64,000 nt of DNA. Source: Nematopogon swammerdamellus. Lineage: Eukaryota; Arthropoda; Insecta; Lepidoptera; Adelidae. The stretch lies in NCBI GenBank assembly GCA_946902875.1, contig OX336340.1, forward strand, positions 10,741,566 to 10,805,565, read 5' to 3'. The position numbers and the translations under genes are program-made. The notes under the pieces are model-generated. The model was not told the DNA's origin. It saw only the letters and a list, made by a program, of their open reading frames with translations, and searched no databases. Positions 44,481 through 56,560 of this stretch are shown here, piece by piece. Position 1 is the stretch's first letter. Every line of letters begins with the position of its first letter.

Positions 44481-46204
44481 CCTGAGGGCCTAGTCCGAGT
44501 TAACGTGACAGCTACGTAAACGTCAAATACGGATCGAATTTAGTTTTTATGTATGGGAGCACAATACGCTCACCGCGGCGCCGCTACTAGAGAGCTCCAT
44601 ACATAAAAACTTAATTCGATGGGTATTTGACGTTTACGTATAATACGCGGGACGGATCTCGGCGTGTCGTCGCCGCAGCGGGCGACCCGCCGCCACGCGA
44701 ATACACTATACAAGTACGGTGCGGGTGCGAGGGAGAATACTAACGAACCGCTGCGGCGCACACAGAGTGATTTACTGTTCAAATGCGGCCAATATTCAGA
44801 TCGTAAATTAAATGAAAAATGCTGGTATTCGTAATATATTTCATTGAAATACATGACAGTTTCAAAATAACGGTCAAGTGTGAGTTGTACTATCACATAG
44901 TGGTTCCGCATGCCCCTCTCTCTGCCTTGTGTAGAGTTTATTTGATTAAATCTGCAGTATTTTAGTATTTATGATAAAAACAATCAAGTTCATACTTATA
45001 GTAATAATTTATTGTCATAAAATATGTAGGTACAGTAATTATGTACTAGATTCGGAATCTCTAGAATCTCCGTGCACTTTTTCAGACACTAAAAGTTCGA
45101 TAGCCTCGCGTGAATAGGGTTTCGATTTTTTTTGGTCTCGAGAAACTTAGGAGGGGATCAGATGTAAGGAGGAGACGATATAGAACATCCTGTTGCATTG
45201 AATTCTTGAGAATTGTTTTGAGAAATTTTGCCTGTATACGCGGAAATGTTTGTGTAGTAAACTGATAAGTACCGAAAAGTGCATAATTATATTTCCAATG
45301 AAGGGGGGGGGGGGGGGGGGAGTATTCAGGAGATACTTATTCCCCACCCCCCTTAGCATAGCACCCCCTCCTATACCCCGTCTCCCCTCACTGAGTCATA
45401 TTACCTTTTTGCCTCCCCCACTTACCCCTTCCCCTTCCGCGGGGGGGGGGGGGGGGGGAGGGGATACCCCCAAACGAACCCCCTCTCCGCCCCTCCCTCC
45501 CGCCCCCCTCCCCCACTTCCCCCGCCACCCGCCTCTTTCTACAGCTCAGCCTAATCCCTCAATCCCTCGCGCTTTCCATTAAAATAGACCGTATTTCAAA
45601 AATATTTTTTTTGAAATGGGGGAAAATCGGGGAACACCTTTTTGTTGAATCCACATGCTACATAGTTCTTTTATAAGAATCCATAAAAATAATTGCGCGA
45701 TCAGGCACCGCTCTATAACATAAACACCATTTATTAAAGAGCTTAATGACGAAAAATGTTTCGTTTGCACTACCATGAAATATACCTCCAAATATAATTT
45801 AGGCAAATTATTAAAAATTAGTAAGTTACATAATTAAACAGCACCCCCGTCTTCTTCGTTTTCCATCATTATTGCAAACAAACACCTCTCTATATCTCTG
45901 AACAAAAATATTTAAATATTACAAAAATCTACGCAACGCAAAACAGCGACGTGCACTTCCTCGACATGTACTTTCGCACTAGCCTAGGCGGGACGCGGGG
46001 GGTGGGAGGTCAAAATAATGACCGCCGCTCGATGCGTTCGTTATATAGCTACGTATTAATAATAGTTTGTGTTCGTTTCGTTTGAGTTCAAAATTGAACT
46101 TTTGGCCGCATTTGAATAGTCAATCACTCTTAGTGCGGCGGCGACACGCCGAGATCCGCCCCGCGCACTCTAGCTGTCACGTAAACTCGGACTAGGCCCT
46201 CTGG
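44481..46204. mobile_element. 1.7-kb element with long inverted ends
   Basis: CCTGAGGGCCTAGTCCGAGT starts the left end and CCAGAGGGCCTAGTCCGAGT the complement of the right end. The arms continue TACGTGACAGCTA and, past a nested insertion on the left, GGATCTCGGCGTGTCG and ATTCAAATGCGGCCAA. TAC flanks both sides (44478-44480, 46205-46207), a 3-bp duplication typical of PIF/Harbinger. The inside holds G-runs at 45303-45320 and 45441-45458 and AT-rich DNA without a transposase. Confidence 0.8.
44515..44638. mobile_element. 124-bp palindromic MITE nested in the left arm
   Basis: CGTAAACGTCAAATAC starts both arms, which continue ATCGAATT.AGTTTTTATG. TA flanks both sides (44513-44514, 44639-44640). 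The right arm of the host element lacks it, so the insertion came after the arms existed. Confidence 0.85.
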
Positions 46205-47034
46205 TACCCAGTGACTAAAAAATAAGGCTCGAATATTGAATATAATTTATAATTTACACATTGGTTTCTGTTTCGACGATTAAGAAATAGTATTTGGACT
46301 ACCGATTAAATACGGTATTTATTAGTAGTCGGATCTTATTATCAGACCATCGGTTTTCTTAAATCACATAACGATGTTTGGAGTACTGACTATTTACGGT
46401 ATTATTGCGGTAGTCGGTATTAACCATCAACTTATTTCAGTCGGCGGTTTTTCGATTACCAATTTAACAGAGCATTTTTTTGTCGTCGCCTGTTGTTAAC
46501 ACTTGTCGATTTTTCGATTAATACCTTAATAATAATTAGTAAGTCTATTTTTGTTTTTTTATACCTCGGTTTTCGCTTTCAAATACTGAGAAATAGAACC
46601 CTTTTTCTCCGTGAAGAGACAATCCTGTTCTAGAGCGTAGTCTCTGTGCGATCAGTAGCCGGCAGTAAATCGATGTTCATTATTTACTTCCGGGTACTGT
46701 ACTCGTATGTGGTTCAGTTTCTTGTATTGATTGATACACTAATACTCGCTCTAGTTATTGTGACCAGATGAAGTGGCACCAGAACCTTGTCACACTTGTT
46801 TGCCAACTGTCAAACTATGCATACACGGAAGTGAAGGACGAGTTCAGTAGCGAGGGAGGGCGTAGGGTTTGGTATTTTACTTCCATTGTCGTCACAGCAC
46901 TTCTGGTCTGATGTTGATTTCACAGTTGACAACTGAGTGTGACAAGGTTCTGGTGAAGTTTTATCTGGCCACAATGATAACAGTCAGTAGTTATATCTCA
47001 TCTCATCTCATCTCATCTCACTTCTCACTATCTG
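46205..47034. other. No gene; degenerate AT repeats
   Basis: 46260-46470 holds loose repeats of the form GTAGTCGG and TACGGTATT. A (TCTCA)n run lies at 46988-47020. Confidence 0.45.
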
Positions 47035-47575
47035 ACTATCTCACTAATATCATAAATGCGAAGGTATATTTGTTTGTTTGTTCCTCTTTCACGTCTGGAT
47101 GGATTTTGACGAAACTTTGTATAGTGGTAGTGTATATCCCGGAGTAACATAACAAAAAATAAGTGGTCAAGTTCGAGTCGAGCTCGCGTAAAGAGGGTTC
47201 CGTAGCATCCCGTTTTCTATGAGAACTAAAAGGATAAGGATTTTCCTTTAGGTTTTCCTGTAAATTAAGTGTATATCCCTTGATAACATAATTTAAAACA
47301 AAAAGTGGTCACGTTCGAGTCGACCTCGCGTAAAGAGGGTTCCGCACCATCCCGTTTTCTGTGAGAACTAGAAGGCTTAGGATTTTCGTTTAGGTTTTCC
47401 TGTAAATTAAGTGTATATCTCATGGTAACATAATTTAAAAAAAAAAGTGGTAAAGTTCGAGTGGAGCTGGCGTAAAGAGGGTTCGGTATCATCCCGTTTT
47501 CTGTGAGAACTAAAAGGCTTAGGATTTTCGTTTAGCTTTTCCTGTAAATTAAGTGTACATCCCATGGTAACTGAG
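47035..47575 (+). mobile_element. Moth repeat with 140-bp minisatellite, copy 2
   Basis: Same head and three units (starting at about 47146, 47285 and 47427) as 42731-43280, in the same orientation. Unit sequences differ between copies at scattered positions. Confidence 0.75.
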
Positions 47576-49149
47576 TAAATGTAAATTTAAATGTCAATCA
47601 TAGTGGTAAATGGTAAGCATGAGCAGACTTGGCTAGCTTATATAAGAGCACCATGGAGAACTTCAGTAACTGTGTCAGGCCGAACTTTAAACTAGGCTTC
47701 CGCGATACGTCTACATGAGATATGGACTCTTAGATGTACACTTCGAAAGGGTTAGCTTCAGTGTTAGCTGTCACTGTAACCCATCCCAATGAGAGGAACA
47801 GAAGCTAAGATTAACGCTGGCTCAGAAAGGCGCAAGGCTTCAACGAAGACGCAAGAATATTTTTTGTGTAAACTGATATACGTTAGCTATGATCCTGCCG
47901 GAATTGAATAAGTATCAGTGCTATTTGTGCCGGTAAACATCCGCTGCTGAAAATAATGTAGTTCCATTATTGCCATCGATGAGGCTCGCACTGCGCCCTG
48001 CCGAGAGACTTATATCTTCGGCACAAAACAAACCGAGCAGGCCAGTGCATTAAGAGATAAACTACAGTTGGGCACACGCCAAGGCCTCAAGTGATCAACA
48101 CGTTTGCCAAAACTCCATACATCTTGCAGCCTCAAGTGCAACTGCCGGCTACTCCGCTCCGACGCTATAACCGTTTACATGAGCCAGCCCACTTCAATAC
48201 ATATGAGTTAGTATAGCACCGCTGCTGTGCAGCGTCAACGTTATTTACTATCCAACGTTTCCTCCTACAATAAAAGCTGGACTGTTATGTGAAATGATAT
48301 TTTAGCCGTAACGTAACATTTTTCAGTTTGCGTTGGTCTTTGCTTTATATTGGATCGGGGCGAAGAATGGCCCGAGAAATGTTAGTCTGCAATCTTTGTA
48401 GTTCGCCTTATTTATTGTCGTTCTAAATTATAATTGCCCAAATTGTATTAAACAATTTTTCATTTAAATTGAAATTTTGATTCAGCAACAAAAAAAAAGA
48501 AGTCTTGCAGAGAGCAGCATTGGATTTGGCCGCAAAGGTTGGCATCTGTATATATGTAGGTAGTTCACCTCATGAATAGGGGGAAACTCGCAATGCCTAG
48601 ATAAAGAGCGTTGTTTATGGAGGGGCGCGGCGGCGTCATAAAGAGAGTTTGCCGATTCACATCAGCGGCAGGTGGGCCCGCGAGACCTGCCATGAGAATT
48701 ATAGCTCGGCGTCACCTAATCTCAGCTCAAAGGGTTCGCGGGATCTCGCGGAATAGGGTTCGGGGAAACTTTGGAGAAACGAAAAGTAAGCATTGTCGCA
48801 CAAGAAATCTGGAAAAATATATTGCGATGTCTATTGGGATAATTTATTTTAAAATCTATTTTGAAGGTATTAGAAACACTGACGCCTTTTGATAGTCTTG
48901 TTCAGTCAGAAGTATTACAACACGATTACAGATAACTGCATGACATAATTACATCTACGTACATTTTTTTAAATTTATGAATACTTTATTGAACACCAAT
49001 TTATACAAAGAATATAAATCTTAAATATCAGAAAGAACTTAACTAAAACTAACCTAAAACAAAACTTCTAACAAAATAAAATTAAACATGGTACATGTTA
49101 AATAAATCCTCCCCGAGTAGACACAATTATTTATTTTGTATGCTACAGC
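47576..49149. other. No gene recognised
   Basis: Mixed DNA; 48610-48780 is GC-rich. 48970-49130 is AT-rich and begins like the reverse of a retroelement tail (CTTTATTGAACACCAA). Confidence 0.4.
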
Positions 49150-49216
49150 CAAAGAGTTTGTATTACGTCGCTGCGCTCCTTAAAAAGGAGCGCAGCGACG
49201 TAATACAAACTCTTTG
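49150..49216. mobile_element. 67-bp palindromic mini-element, copy 2
   Basis: CAAAGAGTTTGTATTACGTC, then GCTGCGCTCC, a TTAAAAA loop and the exact complement. GCTACAGC flanks both sides (49142-49149 and 49217-49224), a perfect 8-bp target duplication. The arms are perfect here, unlike copy 1 at 40811, which has a changed loop. Confidence 0.95.
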
Positions 49217-49224
49217 GCTACAGC

Positions 49225-50742
49225 TTTACCAAGAAATTTAGGACTACAATTTTTCTTAAAAAACAAATTACATTTTTAAGATCATTTCTAGTGTGACACA
49301 ATAATGAGACAAACGGAAACCCATTTGGGCAATGTCCTTTATCCGTTGCAATTTTCTACGTATAACTATCCTATTCGATTAAAGGAGCCTTTGAATAGAA
49401 CCTTGAGAATTTGAATTTGAGCGAGTGCTTCAGTTATCCTCTGATAGTGCGTTTTTATTTAACCCGCATCCAGTCGCTTAAACCGACGGAATGAGAATCT
49501 TATCACCAACGGACTGAGTCCAAGTTGCGAACGGGGGACAGCTGCATCCAAGTTTGATAAATATATTCAAGAAAGCGCATCGCAACGACTGAATGAATTT
49601 TAATGAAATGATTCGCTTTGAGATCGCTCTCGAGTTTGTCTCAAAGTCTCATCTGGTCGTGTCGGCGCGCGGCGGGGTGGCGCGGTGCCACGTCGAGAGT
49701 GGACCCAGCCTCGAGAGTTCGAGACCATTCTGATCTCGCTTCCGAACGCTTTCAATGCTTTAATTTCATTCTCTTTCAATTGTATTTTGTTTCGATGCGA
49801 CACTATAAATTTATCTGTGAACATTCATTTAAGGTAGGGTACGGTACACCGGGACCTCTCACCGGTTTAGAATCTCAGTCCCGGTCGTCCCGCCTGACCA
49901 CCAAATGTCCCGGTCGGGAACCAAAAGCCAGTTAGTTTATCCATACTAATATTATAAAAAAAAAATCTTTAAAAGGTTTAGTGTTTCTTCTTATTTCCTA
50001 ACACTCCTTACAGAGCGTTTCAGGCATCATAAGTCCGCAGATTTCAGTCGCAGATGTCAATTGTGTATACATAGACAACGAACGTTCAGTGGAGACTTTT
50101 GGCTAACTATCTGTGAGCTTACAGAGCTGCGTGGATCGTTCTGAATCGGACACTTTTCTGGGGCCTATAATTTATTGACATTTAAAACCATTGCCTACCT
50201 AATTATCTAATAGAATTTATGCATATCTATCTTTAAATGCTCCTAAACCTATCATCTAAAATTTTATTTAATATTCATAGAACAGGTGCTGCATTTCCCC
50301 GTTCAAAGACAACCAAAATTTTTTAGGTTTTGATATAGTGTCCCGGGTAGTACCTGCACCTTTATGGCAACCCTAATTTAAGGCATCTGTTTGTATAATA
50401 GGTTTAGGCTGATAGCCAAGAGCATCGACGAGCGCCTTCAAGAGTTCGCTCCGCCGCCGCCGCCGGTGGTGGAAACTTAATTTAGTTTTATATTAATTTG
50501 TATATGTTATTATTATATTTTATATTCTGATATACATAAAATAAGTGTAAATATAAAGTGTAATTAAATGAATAAAATAATAATACACTTTATGCCACTT
50601 AATGCGTGGCAAGGGCGGGCTTATTGCCTTAGGCAATTTCCTCCAGTCAACCCGGTGGACCTACATGTTTACATATAATCCGAACCATGGAACATTGGGC
50701 AAAAATTCATCGGTACACGCCGGTTGGATTCGAACCTCGGAC
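49225..50742. other. No gene; possible LINE tail at 50410-50590
   Basis: At 50405-50480 a frame reads RLIAKSIDERLQEFAPPPPP then VVET and stop, followed by AT-rich DNA and a tail with AATAAAATAATAATA, which looks like the 3' end of a retroelement. 50715-50742 (GGTTGGATTCGAACCTCGGA) resembles a reversed pol III B box. Both are weak. Confidence 0.35.
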
Positions 50743-51266
50743 CTCTCGCAGCTATTCGAGAAGGTCTTACTGGACCACCTGCTGCCTCATCTCCACCCGC
50801 AAGACGGTACCTTGGTATTCGGGCCGAACACTCCGCTACGCTCCAGCTGACGAGGACGCTGTACAAAACCCGAAGCAGCACAATGTAGCAGTCTTCCTAG
50901 ACATGGACAAGGCGTACCTGACCCGAGATGGCTTGCTCTTCAAGCTTTCGCACACTAAATTCCCAATGCAGTTGTCCGAACTCTCGCATTATTCCTCTAC
51001 GAGCGACGACGGTTCCATGTTGCAGTAGAGGAAAATGATATTTGTCCTCAAGGTAATACATAACCAAGAAAAGCTATTGCTATTAATAAAAATAGGATTA
51101 AGATTCCAATCAAATGATGTATATTTAAGTAAAAATGATTCATAATAAATTCCACACGATGTCGACGGAACGTTCGGTAGCTGCCGGAGTGCAACAGGGA
51201 GCAAGCACTCCCTGTAAATCCTTCTACACCGACATCTCGAAGGTCGATGACGTCGACCTCTACTGA
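50743..51266 (+). mobile_element. Jockey-like LINE reverse transcriptase relic
   Basis: Three pieces in order: LSQLFEKVLLDHLLPHLHPQ (50743 on, frame ends 50850), KQHNVAVFLDMDKAYL and LLFKLSHTKFP in another frame (to 51028), and ERSVAAGVQQGAS, SFYTDISKVDDVDLY (51159-51266). VAVFLDMDKAY is reverse transcriptase motif A with its catalytic Asp; AAGVQQGA matches motif B (AGVPQGS, Pro replaced by Gln). The YADD box is lost just after VDDVDLY. About 110 bp of AT-rich DNA separates the second and third pieces. Confidence 0.75.
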
Positions 51267-51972
51267 GATACCGAGGGGTGTCGGGGCCTGCTTGTCACCG
51301 CTTGCCGTAGCAGATAGCGACGGAAGCGAGACTGCAGAGTGGCGATGTGGCCGTGGCTGGCGGCGGCGGGCGCGGCACGGGTTCCGGCGCGAGCGACCGC
51401 CCATACGGCTATATCCGCCCTAAAATCGACTGCGATATTAGCAGATTTTTTGTAACGTCCACTGCCAGGAATGAGGTTGGGCCGCGCCGGCCGCTCATTT
51501 CGGTCGGCCGACACGCCGAAATGGACTCTTATCGGGTATTTTGAAGTGATGCGTTATTTTTTCTCTCCAAGTTTGTGCGAGCTTGGTTTTAGCAATTTTT
51601 TTTTATTATTTTAGGTAAGTTTTTATGACCGGCTAAAAACATCATGGGCCTTAAGCCACATAGTTACATATATTATATTACCCAAATTTCGATAATTTCT
51701 TCATCATAATATTACATTTATTTTCATCGCAGATGTGGCGCCGCTATCGTGAAGGCGAAAAAAGCAAGTGAAAATGACACGCGACGATAGAGATTCGCGC
51801 GAGTTCGTCGACAATGTGCAGCAGACTCGAATCATATGACACACACGACTCGTGAAACCCGACCCGGCTCGTTGTGCTGTGATCGCATTCGCGATCGTAC
51901 AGATGAATAGCGTGTGATTTGATCTCGCATGAATGAGCCGAGTCAATCTGCAAAAAAAAAAAACTGTTTTAC
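51267..51972. other. No gene; GC-rich then AT-rich
   Basis: 51340-51520 is GC-rich with no motif; 51710-51960 is mixed. Nothing is supported. Confidence 0.4.
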
Positions 51973-52252
51973 AAAACATTGCACCGACTTCAAAAAACAA
52001 CTAGAACTTAAAAGTGTTAAATAATATTTTGATTCATATTACGACCCTTGAGTTGAAGGCGGTACAAAAGCACAAAAGGGCGTCCATCTATAAATTTTCA
52101 GTTGTGCTTTTGTACCGCCTTCAACTCAAGGGTCCGAATATGAATAAACATATTATTTAAAGCTTTTAAGTTCTAGTTGTATTTTGAAGTCGGTGCAAAG
52201 TTTTTTATTTCACTCCTTTTAGTTATATTACATACAAGTTCTGCGTAGAATT
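51973..52252 (-). mobile_element. Palindromic element C, copy 2
   Basis: GCACCGACTTCAAAAAACAA and the complement from the right (GCACCGACTTCAAAATACAA) open arms of about 90 bp joined through AAGGCGGTACAAAAGCACAA. The distal flank TACAAGTTCTGCGTAGAATT is shared with copy 1 in reverse. Confidence 0.8.
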
Positions 52253-52578
52253 GGGCGTTAAACCGACGACGTGTTTTTCCAGTGACTGGTACACACTTAA
52301 CAGTCCATATCTTGAAAAGTACTGAACCCATTTTGATGAAACTTGCACTATTCCCTAAGTTGGAAGAATTATGGCAATTCGATGTCTAGTTTCCGAGAAA
52401 TTCGTGGACAAACATACAAAAATACATACAAACAGACATACCCTAATGAAATCTGGCACACCTGTTTAAAAGCCCACATAGACTAACATATACGAATATT
52501 GTGCAATTCCAACGATATTACATACATACGGGTCGAATTGATAACCTTCTTTTTTTAAGAAGTCGGTTAAAAAGAAAG
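52253..52578 (+). mobile_element. Moth repeat tail next to element C
   Basis: CCATTTTGATGAAACTTGC, AAACATACAAAAATACATAC and GAAGTCGGTTAAAAAG are a familiar lepidopteran series. It may be one larger element together with 51973-52252. Confidence 0.5.
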
Positions 52579-53569
52579 AACCGATTAGCTCATGGCGACA
52601 TGCTACGCTATATACGACGCTATACGCAACGTAGCTTACGTCTACGTATAGTAATGATATAGTACGATCCCCGGAGCTACATTTATTTATGCGACGACGA
52701 GCAACATTTATGCGTCTCCCTCTCTGTAATCTAATACACATATCTATCAATGCCTATATGAAGTGTAACTGGATTTGACATTTTACAGCACCTGTCCGTT
52801 ATCTATAGGTCACGCTCACGCCTGTACTTATCTACATGTGTTTAGATAGGATCTGAATGAAATTAATAAATATTGAAACGATTTGATAGAACGTAGCTCG
52901 ATGTTCTAGTTCTAGTATATCTATCACTATCACTGGCGGTATTCGCAAAGTAATGCTGACGACAGTAGAAGGATAGAGCGTCTTCAGATAATCACATCGA
53001 AATATCGTCTCGTCTCCGTCTCCGTTCGCGTCTCGAGGGTCGTCCGCAACGAGCGGAGTTTAAGCTCCGTTACGGGGACCGCAATCATCCGAAATCCGTT
53101 TACGAAGGACCAACGGCAACTAATAAATAATAAACTTCGGCCTATCCCTGAATCGGCAAGATCGAACAGTTCGGTACGTAATCGTACGAAGATAAATCGA
53201 GGCGGAAATTTATCGCTTCAGTTCATATGTTCAATTCATAGCTCCGCGGACCAGGCGCCGGCGTGTGAGAGGATAGCCGATAGCGTGCGACGTGCAGTCC
53301 GGCTCCGCTCCGCTCCCACAAATCGCTTTACATCGCCATTATCAGACTACACATTATCCGGTGTTATCGCGTTGTTGCTCGCCATTATCCGACGGCAGCA
53401 CGGGTTGGGAGTGGTCGGGGCAGCCGGGGCAGCCGACGACGATGCGACGTCGCACCACGCCCCGTCTCTTCCTGCACAATTGCAGGGAGAAAATTGCGGT
53501 TATGCGTAGCGGGCACATTGCTGGCTTTATAGCCTCCTGCGCGGAGCCTCTTGCGCGGAGATCTCGCTT
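52579..53569. other. No gene; GC-rich to 53560
   Basis: 53000-53080 and 53280-53560 are GC-rich. The long frame to 53783 runs across the inverted repeat at 53570 and shows no family motif. Confidence 0.4.
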
Positions 53570-54109
53570 CCGGCACCCTTATTATGATAATGGTGCTGAT
53601 GTTGCGACTGGTGTTGATGTTGCGACTGCGACGGACAAAATTGGTATTACGTTATTGCGACCGGTCCCGCGGACCGACATCAAAGGTTGGTTGTTGGTTC
53701 AGGTAAGGTGCCAAATTTTGAAAGAAACTTGTAAAATGTTACTACGAATGGTAAAAGTATATATTAAAATCAATAATAAATAACGTATGTTACTTTTAAC
53801 ATGCCAAATATAGGAACATAAAGCAATGATAATTAATACAAGCGATTGAACAAATTATTTATTGTGTTACGGATTGCTTAGGAAAGGCGTTTCTGCCTGC
53901 ACGGCGCGGCGGCGGTCTGTCGGGCGGTGTATGTATACATACTGATATATACACATAAAGATATTATGATGGCGGCCGCTTTCATGCTATCTCACTCATA
54001 TCGTGTGCTTGAATTCAATGCAGGAGGTTGTGGGTTGTAATCGTGAGTGTGGTATGCTACAAAGTTATTTCTGATATAAAAATATTTTGTCTCGAAAAAA
54101 ACATTTCTG

Positions 54110-54190
54110 TTACAAAAGTGATTTAGCTTCACATACAGAATAACCTCCCGAAGGCGTATTATATTCTTTGAGTGGGCATTTGCAACACCG
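54110..54190. mobile_element. Partial MITE end of the 642-915 type
   Basis: AGTGATTTAGCTTCACATAC, AGAATAACCTCCCG and TTGCAACACCGTATA match the right end of 642-915 with small gaps. Confidence 0.55.
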
Positions 54191-54392
54191 TATATTGTGA
54201 CTTGTATTATAATTTCTATGACGCAGAAGACCAAAATGTGTTATCAACTTATCAACTAAAACTTCTAAATTTTTTGTTATTCCTATTACAATATAGATAA
54301 TTCTATATAGATGATAAATATGGGCGTCGTCGGCTCAACAATCCATGCTGACGGCGGCGCCAAGTGTCTCGCGTACCAATAATTAAAAAGGA

Positions 54393-54771
<379 letters not shown>

Positions 54772-54991
54772 ATATTTTCTTTATTATTCCTATTATATAT
54801 TCTATAATATATGTGATATAAATTCAAGACCAAGTTAAAATTATATACATTTAATAAATACTATTAAAATACAAAATTTACTACAACAACATAATTCAAA
54901 CAATATAAATAAACATACGTTACTTATTTTACCCACTATAAATAAACCTATACGATGTCACCACCAAAAACACAGAAAAGATCGTCGCTCG

Positions 54992-55891
54992 TTAGCCGTG
55001 AATGGTGCTATGATGCTGCTCAGGAGGAGCATCACGGATGACAGCTCGCGGGCTGCGGTCGGTCGCAAGTTTGACAGTTGTGCGACTGCAAATGCGATCG
55101 TAATTCCAATATGCAGTAAAATGTATGACACATCTGCGGACTGATACCGCAATACCAGTTGCACGGACTGGTTGCATTCCAAAATCGCATAAAACAGTCG
55201 CCGAACTGTCAGATTTGGAGCTACGGACAGCTACGGATCGGTCCGGCGGACCGGTTGCATTATCGTAATAAGGGTGCCGGTTGAACAACGACACTGGCGG
55301 TGGCAGTAGTAGTAGTAGGTTAGTGCATGTGGCAATGGTAGTGATAGTGCTACGTGGATGCCAGGTGTTGGCAAATTTTGTTGAGCTGCGGATCTTCCAA
55401 TTTCGAATTCTTGTCACAGAGAGACAACCAGCAGCCGTCATATTACTTGTGGTCGTACAGTCGTGCAGGTATATCCGTAGAATGTTGTCACACGCATATG
55501 AGGTTTGGTGTAAACAAGTAAATGAGAGCGACAGACGCTTACTTGAATAGTCGGATTCAGTGGCTGAGCTCGAGCTTGGAGACTCAGGTGCAACTAATTT
55601 AGTCACTGGCTGGGTAGGTGCAAATCCAATTTGTAGGGAACGACATTCTACAATTTTTAATTCGTTGTTTGTAGGTGAACTAATGTTTGCAGCGAAGGTA
55701 TTTATCCACAGTTCACAGTGCGTGGACTGTAGAAGTAGGTAAAATTTGTTCGCGGGGAGTTCCTTCCACACCTTGGTAGTAGGGAACACACTCACCGGAA
55801 GACTGTTCCATATTTTCGACGTACGACACAGGAAAGGACCACCTTGAAGTGCGACACAAGAACGATTAAGAAAATCTCGCGCTTTCAACAA
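54992..55891 (-). other. 299-codon open frame, mostly unassigned; LINE tail at its start
   Basis: The first 40 codons (55891 down to about 55770) read ARDFLNRSCVALQGGPFLCR and TSKIWNSLPVSVFP, which fits the end of a CR1/Jockey-type LINE ORF. After that the frame stays open for 250 more codons with no motif I recognise: serine- and threonine-rich, then RHPYYDN from the inverted repeat at 55258. The frame runs through the right end of the candidate inverted-end element, so it is not one conserved protein. Absence of stops over 900 bp is unusual here; the opposite strand is also largely open. Confidence 0.35.
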
Positions 55892-56360
55892 ATTATGTGT
55901 CGACTAGAACGGAGTGTTTCTTCTCAAAATTCACTGTAGGTACATCAGGCAGGTCACAGGTCGATACCTCACAAGAGGAGCGGGCCGGCTGTCTCAAGCT
56001 CGCTGTAGCGCCAATATAAAAGGCAGCCGCTGCACCTGTGCCGAATCACACCTCCGTCCAAATTGCGCTCGGAGTCGCTCGACGACGTTTCCGGTAATAT
56101 TAGGCTCATCGTAAAAGTTTAGGGCTGCTTCTAGAATATGCCTGGATATTTACTTTACTACGGAGTATGAAATTGAACTTTCGAAATTTTTGAGAAATAC
56201 TATTAAATGTTGTCAAAACCGGTGGCGGAGCAGGAAGACATAGATAGAACATGTAGGAAGCAGAGGAATTAAAGCCAAATGTCGACGATATTATTTGTAA
56301 TTATTTGTGAACGCTTATGGAAGTCCACAGTGAATCTATTATAAAAAGGATTCAGGTTAC
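55892..56360. other. No gene recognised
   Basis: Mixed DNA with no shared repeat. Confidence 0.4.
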
Positions 56361-56560
56361 TTTATTTTCACGTTTTTTGTGTACATATTTATATTAATTT
56401 TACATATTTATAAAATAAAATACCTATACAAAATTAATAGAAACAGACAAAAACAAAAAACGGTATTCTCGCCGGCGGCGGGAGGCGGACCTCCAAGCAC
56501 GCCGGCGGGTGCAGGCCGTGGCTATGGAGCTCTCCGAGACGACGCGAGACTAAGCTTCGA
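56361..56560 (-). mobile_element. Repeat D, copy 1 (likely retroelement tail)
   Basis: TTTATTTTCACGTTTTTTG, TTAATTTTACATA, then GCCGGCGGCGGGAGGCG, CAAGCACGCCGGCGGGTGCA and GAGCTCTCCGAGACGACGCG. Shared with 63191-63385. Read in reverse, the AT part contains GTGAAAATAAA, so it is probably a 3' end on the minus strand. Confidence 0.65.

Noticed and set aside
42731..47575. Direct repeats resembling LTRs around 3.7 kb
   Set aside because: They are tandem 140-bp units with a Helitron-like head; there is no primer-binding site, polypurine tract or gag-pol between them.
50715..50742. tRNA or SINE on the minus strand
   Set aside because: A B-box match alone, joined directly to reverse-transcriptase sequence; too weak to list as an RNA gene.
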